Origin: Turnera subulata
Taxonomy: Eukaryota > Streptophyta > Magnoliopsida > Malpighiales > Passifloraceae
Length of the DNA stretch: 64,000 bases
Direction of reading: 5' to 3'
Assembly (NCBI GenBank): GCA_028386065.3
Contig: JAKUCV010001701.1
Span: forward strand, 1-64,000
Shown here: piece by piece, positions 55,655-64,000 of the stretch
How positions within the stretch are numbered: the stretch's first letter is position 1
Layout of the letters: each line of letters starts with the position of its first letter
Program-made: the position numbers and the translations under genes
The notes under the pieces: generated by a model
What the model saw: only the letters and a program-made list of their open reading frames with translations
Database searches by the model: none
Told to the model about the DNA's origin: nothing

Positions 55655-56078
55655 AGGATGCTTGGATCCTAACTATTAACTTACTTTCTGAAACGATGAT
55701 TTCAACGTTATGAGAGGGAGAATCCCTAACCATTAGCTTACTTTTCCAAAAAGATGATTTCAACGTTATGAGAGGGAGATTCCCTAACCATTAGCATACT
55801 TTCTAAAGAGGTTGAGACAAAAAACTTGAGACTAAAGGGTTGAAACTAAAGGATTGAGACTAAAGGGTTGAGACTAAAGGTGTTGAGACTAAAAGGTTGT
55901 GACTAAAGGGTTAAAGCTAAAGGGTTGAGACTAAAAGGTTGAGTCTAAAGGGTTGAGACTAAAGGGTTGAGACTAAAGGTTGGGACTAAAGGTTGAGACT
56001 AAAAGGTTAATACTAAAGGTTGAGACTAAAGGTTGAGACTAAAAGGTTGAGGCTAAAGGTTTGAGACTAAAGGGGTTG
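55655..56078. repeat. Tandem arrays in the 3' region of M
   Basis: 55655-55808 holds about 2.5 copies of a roughly 60-bp unit (ccctaaccattag, gatgatttcaacgtt). 55810-56078 holds about 19 units of 13-15 bp (ttgagactaaaggg). The same two arrays, in the same order but shorter, are in element B (5713-5962). Confidence 0.92.
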
Positions 56079-57420
56079 CATGGAATCCTTCGCCCTAAGG
56101 AAACCGCCTTCCTAAAAGAGAAAAGGACGTCTTCGTCCTAAGGTTTAAGGATACTTCCATCCTAAAAGAGACGAGGGCACCTCCGTCCTAAGGTTTGATA
56201 TTAGATTTGTCATTGAAACATCATGATTTAGGGGTAGCATGCCCCATATTTTGATGAAGTTCATAGGGTACCATGCCCTATTGCATAATCTATGAGTGAA
56301 ATATCTAGGGGCATGACCCATTCGAATATTTAACAAATCATATGATTACGAAAGGGCATTGACAATAGTTTGTATGATGCATCTGAATGCAAAGGGAATG
56401 CCCGTAGGATGATGCATGTGTATGCATGAGGAAAATGGATCCTAATTTCTATAATGAACGCTTAATGGTTATGAATGAGTTGTAACCTAGAGGGTATTGT
56501 CAAGAGGAGAGATCCTAATGGTCGGAAAGAACGTAAAGATGTAACCTAGAGGGTATAGCCTAGTGATTGGGCGACGGATAAGCATTCAAGAGCTAAAGAG
56601 CTAAATGATAAAACTCGTGGGGGGATGCCCCTAGTTTCTAGACGATGCTTGAGGATGCTCCTATTTATGCATGATGAGGCTATTGGCATGTCAATGCCCC
56701 TAATCTCTACATGATGAGTGTGGATGCACAAGAGAAGTTTCTTTCTTTTATGATGCATGAAAATACCAAAGGGGAATGCTCCTATTCTTATGATGCAAGA
56801 AAATACAAAAGGGGATGCCCCTAGCAAGATGCATGAATGTCATGAGATTTTGAAAAAGAAACAAGCGAAAGTGCATTTTAAAGAATGAGGCGAGTTTATT
56901 CCATGAAAATAATGTATTTCATTTGAAGAGTTTCTCAAGAATGAAATATAGAATCTTTGACAACTGTGAATGCAGGTTTCAAATTCGACAAGGATCCCAT
57001 GGGTGGGAATAACTTCTAAGCATAATCAAAGGTAGATGAGGATTTGACTATTCAAATGATTGTGACCAGATGTTCAGGAGCTTCTTGATTTGAGCAAGGT
57101 GCGCTTGGAGCAATATCAGAGAGAGCCGGGGGCCATTTAAGCATGATGAATCTTGGTGGAATGTCAGAAGAAATCGAGAACCGTTGGAAGCGAATTGACT
57201 TGGGAGCGATCTCAGGAAAGCAAGTGGATGGAGAGCAAAATGGTAAGCGTCGATGCCGAATCTTAGAAGCTTCTTGAACATATCACGACCGTAGGATGTT
57301 TGAAGAAGAAGGAGCAATGATTGATCGCTTGTCACCTTGTAGAGATATGTGCCCCATAAGGGAGATGATAACACTCTAAAGAGTCCAAATAAATCTAGCA
57401 TTTGAGTGTTTTTGTGGCAT
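56079..57420. repeat. Repeat-rich non-coding segment of M
   Basis: 56090-56200 has about four degenerate units with cgtcctaaggtt and cctaaaagagac. 56600-56830 has recurrent near-palindromes of the type aggggatgcccct, with atgatgcat and gaaaatacaaaa. The rest is unremarkable. Short frames here show no known domain. Confidence 0.7.
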
Positions 57421-59000
57421 AATTAACGTGAGATGCAAGCACAAACTCCATTCTTGTCCATTGAACCAACCTAAGAACCGATTAGACCGGGCCCGTTATT
57501 GGGTTGCCTATGTACCCGTGAATATAGGGTGTGAAGTGTTTGGTTTTGAAGCGACGATGATGTATGGGAGGCTAAAGGTGATGATTTTAATTATATGGGT
57601 TGAGTGTTTGGTGAAATGGTAGGATGGTGTTTAGAGATGAATACTTGTCCTTTTTATGAGGCTTGTGGTCATTGGATATTTGTCTCGTTAATTAAGTCCG
57701 GCTAGATGAGTTGATATGTGGAGATCACTTCCTCGTTTTTTCTCCTTTATTTTTCGATTTTCTTTTTCTCTTTTTTTGCGTATGGCGCTAAACATGCTTG
57801 AAACAAGTGAAAGTGCAAACATTTTGTAATGCATTGATTTTATTGGAAGTATTGAAAATGAAGTACAATTGCACTTATCATAGAAAAGTCCTTTGATGGA
57901 AACAAAATTTCATAAGGAATCTTGGAAGAGGGAATGGTAATGGAAGGAAAAAAGTATTGATAGCCCTAGAGGTTTGAAAGAGTTGAAGGTAGGTAGAAGC
58001 GGGTAAACAAAGAAGAATAGGCTATCATAGGCTCAAAGGAGTTATGCAAGGAATAACGATAGAAGGTAGGCTCTTTGTTGGCTTGTTGGTTTAAACAAAG
58101 ACGGCCTAGATCATCTCTTTCATTGAGTGTCCATTAAAATTCATTTTGAAAAGTTCTGAAAATTTGTTCTAGGACATATCATGTTGACATTGAGTGTTTG
58201 AAAATAGTGTTTAGAATGTGTCGACAAATCCCAAGTAAGAAATACTTAGACAAATTTGAAAAAAAAAGTCTCATAAGCAAATTCCAGAACTTAACTCCAC
58301 TATTATAAGTAGACGTTCTTAGAAAGATCAATAGGTCTTTACAAAGAGTTGTGATGGGGCTTGGGGTAATGTTTGATCAAGAAAAGATATATAAGGATTC
58401 AAAGTTCAAAGATTCACTTAAGAGAGAAATGCGATGAGCATTAGGACAGAAAATTCTCAAAGTGCACGTTTTGAAATGACATCCATATTGTGATCATGAA
58501 AAGGAATTCGTCTTGTTTCAAGCCAACTTGATTGCGCACATATTTTTTTTTTTGAATTTCGTTTTTTTTTCTTGTTGTTTCGAGGAATGTGACCTTCAGT
58601 GTGATGTAGTTATGGGGTGCCAGATCTATTTTTGGGAACAATTTAACGAGACTATAATTTGGATTGGACAAGTGCTTGAATTGATTTGGTAATTTGGACA
58701 AGTATTCAAGATGGGTGAGGTGAGGAAAGGATTATATTCACGGGAACAAGTCTCCGTAGTTCGTTGGAAAGGATTCCCGGGTTGGGCCAATGGACTTTCA
58801 TGAAGTTTGTCAAATGCGTATTCACACATAAATGAGGGAATGTAGATTTGATTATTCTTGAAAAGATAAAAAATACATTTATTCAAATGCTTGAAAATAA
58901 AGTACGTCTAACATGATTAAATTGCTACTTTAATGAATTTCGGACTCTAAAGATGATAGATAAAATTTTTCTCTCAAGGACATGACCTTTGATTCTTTCA
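57421..59000. other. Non-coding 3' segment of M
   Basis: About 1.6 kb without a convincing frame or recognised similarity. A T-rich run is at 58543-58570. Confidence 0.4.
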
Positions 59001-59846
59001 TCAATACAAACGCTTAGTCGCGATGATTATCCCCATGTCAATCAAGTTCTGAATGGCGTGGCGCAAACGGATACAATCGTCAGTGATATGCCCATAGATT
59101 TGATGAAATTCACAGTACTTGTTTTGGTCAAGATTCGGGTTCGGATTGGTTGGTGGCTCCAAAGGTTTCAGCAACCCACTTTCTTTGCATATCTTGAATG
59201 CTTTTCCCCTTGACACATATAACAGAGGGAACTTCTCTTTTGCTAGAGGCACAATCTCTTTCTTTGATACTTTAAAATTGTGGGGTGGCTCTAACTTGAG
59301 AGATGGAAGTGCAGCATTGGCGGTGCAAGTCGGTTTGCCCCCAAGATTAGAGAAGAGTGTCGGTCGGTACAAATCACCCTTTTGAGCTTCATCCTCAAAT
59401 ACCTCTTCGGGCCTCTTGCATTTAGCGTCTTCCTTCTCGGATGGTGGCATCCTTGCATTTTCCTCCATTGGTGTGGCTACATTGGTATGCTCGAGTTTAA
59501 ACTCCTTAGTGTCTTGCCCCTCTACTGTGGCCATATCCCCCGTCAAGTCTTCTAGTTCACGCACCCGCTGTTCATTCACCTTGTGACATAGGAATTCTTG
59601 TTCCATTGGCTCCTTGGAGCATCCATCAATGATGCGCGACTTCTCATCGTCTTGTCTCCTCGGCTTAATCACCAAGTCATTCAGGTTCATGTTCGTGAGT
59701 GCAAATTCCAAAAGTTGCCTCTTGAAGGTTGACGAAAATTCCGAATGGATGGGTCCCTAAGCACCTAGCTCACTAGCCTTGGGCACATTCACAGTTTCGG
59801 TCAAAGTCTTCACCATCTCGTTCCAACTAAAGTACATGTCACCCAT
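59001..59846 (-). pseudogene. Atypical M-encoded protein with gag-type zinc knuckle, one in-frame stop
   Basis: The likely ATG is at 59846 (MGDMYFSWNEM, context accATGggt). The frame is open except for a TAG at 59757-59759, consistent with a mutated CAG, and ends at 59001: about 281 codons. The N-terminal half is charged (Glu/Lys-rich) with no Tat capsid motifs (no KFKMPD..., no GAALxWFM). The middle has LYVSRGKAFKICKESGLLKP, and the last 50 residues contain CEFHQIYGHITDDC, a C-x2-H-x4-H-x4-C knuckle like that at the end of Tat gag, followed by IRLRHAIQNLID. It looks like a novel N-terminal region joined to the gag zinc-binding end. It might bind element RNA; function is inferred. A decayed gag with a large internal replacement is the alternative. 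Confidence 0.65.
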
Positions 59847-60588
59847 GGTTTCCGAGGGAATTCAAGTTTCAAAGATTTAACGGTCGTCAAAGATCCTAGA
59901 TACAAGCCTTGAGTTGTTTTTTTGAAAACATCGTGAGGGAAAAAAAATATGGGAAAAGGCGATGATGGAACAAACTCGCAAAACAAAATGTTTTTTTTTT
60001 CAAAATATTTTTCAATTTTTTTAAAAAAAATCAATTTTTTTATTTTTTTCGATTTTTGGAAAATAAATAAATAAAAAAAAAGTTGTTAGAAGACTACTTT
60101 GGCTCGACTTTTGTTTTGTTTTGAAAATATGCAATGTGATATGATGTTAATGATGATTGATGCATGCAAACATGGATTCCCAGAGCAAATAAGACATGTA
60201 AAACATTCACATAGCATAGGCATAGCAATAATAATAGTCCATCATCAAAATTTCAGCGCAATATAGTTTATATGCATGATATACTAGGGTATGCAGGTTG
60301 GTTGGGGGCTAAGAAACCGCTGCTATGGGATGTTCAACCTACTAACATGTGACACAAGGATGTCGCGTGAGGTCGAAGGCCAGGGTTCCCAATCATCGCG
60401 CGCGGCGGGTAACGGACAAATCGCATGCCATATCACCACGAATGATGGTATGTATGGGCAAGGACTCGTCGTGCCCCCTTAAGGTAAAGGTTTAACACAC
60501 AATCATAATGAATGCAAGCATGCAAGTGACAAATAACAAAACTCAAAACTCAAGCAAAAATTGCACATTATTTCTTAAACCCACGAAT
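59847..60588 (-). other. Leader of element M
   Basis: Contains an A/T low-complexity stretch (59985-60085) next to the coding start, as in B, and the conserved leader block (60285-60490) with gtcgcgtgaggtcgaaggcc and caatcatcgcgcgcggcg. Confidence 0.65.
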
Positions 60589-60605
60589 CCCCAGTGGAGT
60601 CGCCA
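60589..60605 (-). other. Primer-binding site of M, tRNA-Arg(ACG)
   Basis: The plus strand CCCCAGTGGAGTCGCCA is identical over 17 bases to the 3' end of plant tRNA-Arg(ACG) with CCA. Four bases separate it from the LTR. Confidence 0.92.
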
Positions 60606-60609
60606 TCTG

Positions 60610-62330
60610 TGAGAACCCGGAACATTCTCACCTCGTGACCGATCGATGGAGTCGCCACCCAAGTTTTATTACCACGGAAAAACTCAGGAAAAACCAAAGA
60701 ATAACTCCTTATACCCACAAAGCAACCAGATTAGTGAACCAAAGACGCCAGACTCGGGGGTTCGTCATGAATAGGAAGGTATGAGGCACCCCATCCATGC
60801 TTGGGCGAAATAATTTGCAATTTAAGCAAATACTTGTGTTTTAGTGCTTGTGTGCGTGTGTGTAAACCAGATTTCCAACAGCATATAATCATCAAAACAG
60901 CATGCAAAGCAGAGAATTAAAAGAACAAAAGAGAAGTGAAAAGGTTAAAACATAATTTGGCTTGCGTCTCCACCGCTAGAGACATCCTATGTACCCTGAC
61001 GGCCGGGTTCAAAGCTCACGTAGTTCTTAGATTGAAATTATCTTGAGTTTCTGGACAAAAACTATAGTGTAATTGCAGCTGGTTTTAAGCGAGCCAAAAG
61101 ATCGTTTCAGCCTCTGAGCACACCATAAACGTCGTAGATCATCCTCTTAGCTTTCCAGAGAGTCCAAGATCGCAGAAATCGGAGGTCTAGAACTCTAGAT
61201 ATGAATTAATTACCGAGACTGCGCAATGCAGCAGCCTCTACGCGAGTTCTTCACGTTCTTGACCTCGGGATTGCGAGTGATTGCTCCTAAGCCCTTGAAT
61301 TAGACTCCTTCTCTGTAAAGACTAATAAGAAAACACAATTAGAACAAAACCACGTGAGATCTGAGAGAGAAAAGCAATAGGAACTGAAGAATAAATCAAA
61401 TCTAAAGAGTTTCTCCAAGCTAATGCGCTTTAGGGTGTGTGTCGAGAGAAAATTCTATAAATTGAGTGCTTTACCACTACTCAACATTGGCGCCCCTTCT
61501 TTGTAAACCCTAGGGACCTATATACAGTGTACAATTCGTCCATAGGTCGCTTAAGACTCCTAGATCAGAATGGAAACAAAATCCTTGACTTGCTCAACAA
61601 GTCGGTGCTTTACCTGTTTTGTAACCCGTAACTTGCACGCCAGTTTCCACCTTGTCGACGAAGAAATCAAACTTCTATATAATTCCTCTAGCTTTCTGAC
61701 CATATAAAGAAATCCTAAATTGGAATTTTGTAGCTCGAGATATCAGAAAACTAGTGGGCCTAGGTCGGTGCTAGATTTCTGCACGGCTGGGCCAAATTTA
61801 ATCAATTAGTGCTCTTAATCTACGTGGCCAAAAATTATGTAATTTATATCCATGAAAGCCCTATGAGTCTAGTTTCATCTCCAACTGGTTTCATGTCGAT
61901 TGGACCCTGAAGCTCCCGAAATTGTTAATTAAGTGGGCTGTGCTCGCTGCAGAGAAAGTTGCCAAATTAGGACCACTTAACCGACATGGCGCGGCGGTCA
62001 ACACGACATGCCTGCTGTGTCATGGCGGTCTCCCAAGGATGTCCGCTCGGGCCTGGCGGTCGTTGCGAGAAGTTTGCTGGGATCGGGTTACTGTTCACAT
62101 TATTCGTATTTTGTCCGGGTTTTCTATGAATTCCGATTTTTGTGCTCAAAGTCAGGATTCTATTCCTTTTCCTTAATTCCATAGCTTACACTCTATTATT
62201 CCTCTTGTTTCCACAAAATTAGGTTTCTAAGGCAAATTAAAGTCCAACAATTAATAAAATTAACCTTGGGCTCTAAAATACAATAAAAACCAATAGAGTA
62301 AAAGTTGGTGGCTAAATTTGGGTGTTCACA
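60610..62330 (-). mobile_element. 5' LTR of element M (right)
   Basis: 1721 bp, paired with 53650-55480 but lacking about 105 bp. The GGCGGTC block is at 61991-62065 and the CTACGT/ACGTAG dyad at 60987-61023. It ends gggtgttcaca at 62330 and abuts G-type LTR sequence. Confidence 0.85.
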
Positions 62331-63999
62331 GAGTTAAACAGCCCCGCAGTAGTATTCTTTTAAGTATGTTATTCTTAGTTACGTTAAATAGTTATGTGTG
62401 CCATACGTTATGATTATCCAGGATTGTGTGGATTTACTATTTTATACTTAAGTCTGGGCTTCCAGCCCATAGTTCACCACACAACCCACAAAACCACATA
62501 ACATGTTATTAAATCGAAGAAAAACGAATCATGCTCTACTGGCGTATCACATGACTCAGGCACACAATTCACATTATCAAGCATACTGCACCAAAGGCAT
62601 CATCATTTAGATACAAAGAGCAAACAAGGACTTCTGCACAACAAGCAGACATACATTTGGCATTCAATGTCATCCAATAATTACCATGTCAATTAACCGA
62701 GTATTGTAGGCAGTACGCATACAAAGGTTTATAAGTCCTCACCTGGTCCAATAGAAAGGCAGCATCCAAAACTTTCTCAACATAAAATCTTGACGCTCGT
62801 AAGGTATCACCGATGCCTAAGCATTGACACTTGTATCAAGTATAGCATATAGACGTAATATGAAACGCATACTTAGTATTTCATAAGTTGTGATAGAAAT
62901 CCTTCTATGGCAAGAATTCTTATCCAGCATGAGGCGTAACGAGGAAGGACTCATCTCTCAGTCAAATTGATTGTGTGAAACTCATTTGAAACTAGAAATC
63001 CCTTTGGAAACAAAATGCACAGACACCAAGGTTTCATGGCTCAACACCTCATGGCAAAAACTATTAGACTGATAAAAACTTTTGAATTTAGAAATTTTGC
63101 GTTGAAAACAAGTTAAAAGCCACTATAGTTGTCACCCCCCATTTACAATATGTGTCAAAATTTCAGTTTAAACAGTGCCCATAAACACGATTTGATAACA
63201 AGGAATTTCAAAAAACCATATAAACCCATGTGAGACGCGCTAAGCTAAAGTTGATACCAAGCCCCACAAATGCTATGCTAAATCTTTGTGCTTTAATGTA
63301 TAAGTATCAACCTTTACTCCATGTGTTCTTCTAGCCAACATAGACAAGTACTTAAATGCATATTCACGTCGTTAAATAACCAATTCTTGCCCGCAAGACA
63401 CTTTGCCACATGTATCAAACTAGAGTTTGGTATTCTGTAAGTAAGAACCAAGCACGTATTTGCATTGCTTTCTCTAAAAACTCTTTTATAAATTTACCAG
63501 GACTTGAAACGACTTCCTAATCATGTTGGGAAGCACTATGAACCCCAAAACAAAAACAGAATTATTATCATTATCTACTTGAAAACCCGAAATAATTTTA
63601 TTGCATTTTCATGACAGATTCAACGCAGCATTTACAAAGGATTAGTATGGTTCCTTACCTAGTAAAAATCCAAATGAATTCATATGCACAAGTATTAACC
63701 AAACAACCGAGCCAACACCAAAACACCAATAATAAATGTAACCCAACACATGCTTCAAAGGAAAGAATCGCCGGAGCACTTACCGGAACCAAAACTCGAA
63801 GGCCTGAACCTGATTGAACTACGATGCCGAGCTCTGCAACCCACTGCCCGGAATCCTCTACCAATGTCCCGGCCACCATTCCTTGCCAAGAACACAAACC
63901 CGACCACTCACTGTCGGATACCATACCCGCGTTAGCCCCGACAGCAACCATAGAAACAGTCGCCGCCAGAACGACCACGAGCCACCGAACAACATCCAC
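62331..63999 (-). repeat. G-type long LTR, reverse copy, partial
   Basis: On the minus strand it matches solo LTR G: 62336-62480 corresponds to about 40100-40250, 62690-62760 to 39830-39900, and 63460-63560 to 28915-29000, showing the uninterrupted order without Athila F. It starts inside the LTR at M's end and runs out of the window. Frames in it (for example 63655-63999) coincide with non-coding LTR sequence in copy G. Confidence 0.8.
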
Positions 64000-64000
64000 T

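Larger units (their letters stand above)
53650..62330 (-). mobile_element. Element M: non-autonomous Tat-type element, possibly recombinant
   Basis: Reads right to left: LTR 60610-62330, tRNA-Arg PBS 60589-60605, leader with conserved block, an atypical frame (59001-59846), about 3.5 kb of repeat-rich non-coding DNA, purine tract, LTR 53650-55480. No RT, RNase H or integrase is present. Left flank gcacg and right flank gagtt do not match. The left flank is Athila gag and the right is a G-type LTR, so the two ends probably derive from different insertions joined by recombination. Confidence 0.75.

Noticed and set aside
57048..57401. Minus-strand 117-codon frame in element M
   Set aside because: No recognisable motif, no relation to the M protein or to B's 3' region. 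Likely chance.
63655..63999. Minus-strand 114-codon frame with a signal-peptide-like start
   Set aside because: It falls in the reverse G-type LTR. The homologous part of G has no matching frame.

Overview
This window is nuclear DNA of a flowering plant, most likely a eudicot. It is almost entirely LTR retrotransposons inserted into one another. I find no bacterial or organellar genes, no CRISPR array, no functional tRNA or rRNA gene and no convincing host protein-coding gene. The evidence is repeated pairs of 0.9-3 kb LTRs, primer-binding sites (PBS) matching plant tRNA-Arg(ACG), tRNA-Asp(GTC) and an iMet-like tRNA, and decayed gag/pol reading frames of the Ty3/gypsy Tat clade (elements A, B, C, I, M), the Athila clade (F, H) and Ty1/copia (K, L). 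A 902-bp assembly gap (N) lies at 32663-33564.

Layout. 1-197 is the end of a long TGTAACGCCC-type LTR. 198-17504 is element A (+ strand): a gag-protease-only Tat element whose 3' LTR was split by element B. 4363-16406 is B (- strand), a nearly complete 12-kb Tat element with gag, protease, reverse transcriptase (RT), two RNase H domains and integrase, plus an accessory gene on the opposite strand (6534-7802). 17560-19840 is C, a truncated Tat gag with its LTR. 19841-21575 is N, an LTR plus part of a leader. 21576-26041 is I, a Tat pol with a tandem-repeat 3' region and 3' LTR. 26042-27391 is the only long stretch not assigned to an element. 27392-50112 is the 5' end of a copia element, L. Its LTR is split by a 3.05-kb solo LTR (G), and G is itself split by a full Athila element, F (29201-39483). 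L's gag is split by copia K (41856-50062, - strand). 50113-53649 is Athila H. 53650-62330 is M (- strand), a Tat-related non-autonomous element with an unusual open reading frame. 62331-63999 is a second G-type LTR in reverse orientation.

Relative ages follow from the nesting. L is older than G, which is older than F; L is older than K; A is older than B; H is older than the left end of M. Target-site duplications support F (TTACA) and G (CCAAA) exactly, and K (tccc core) and B (GATAA, offset by two bases) approximately. M has no matching duplication and its two flanks differ, so it looks like a recombination product. Most coding regions are broken by frameshifts and by stop codons of the C-to-T / G-to-A type expected from decay of methylated DNA.

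The most interesting signals are non-coding or accessory. They are: an antisense DUF7745-like gene in B behind a promoter that resembles LTR U3 sequence; a GACCGCC/GGCGGTC inverted-repeat block upstream of the TATA box in all the Tat LTRs; a leader of K packed with AACATCGATGTT palindromes; a conserved untranslated leader block in four Tat elements; family-specific tandem repeats downstream of pol; and an M-encoded protein that keeps a gag-type zinc knuckle but has no recognisable capsid domain.
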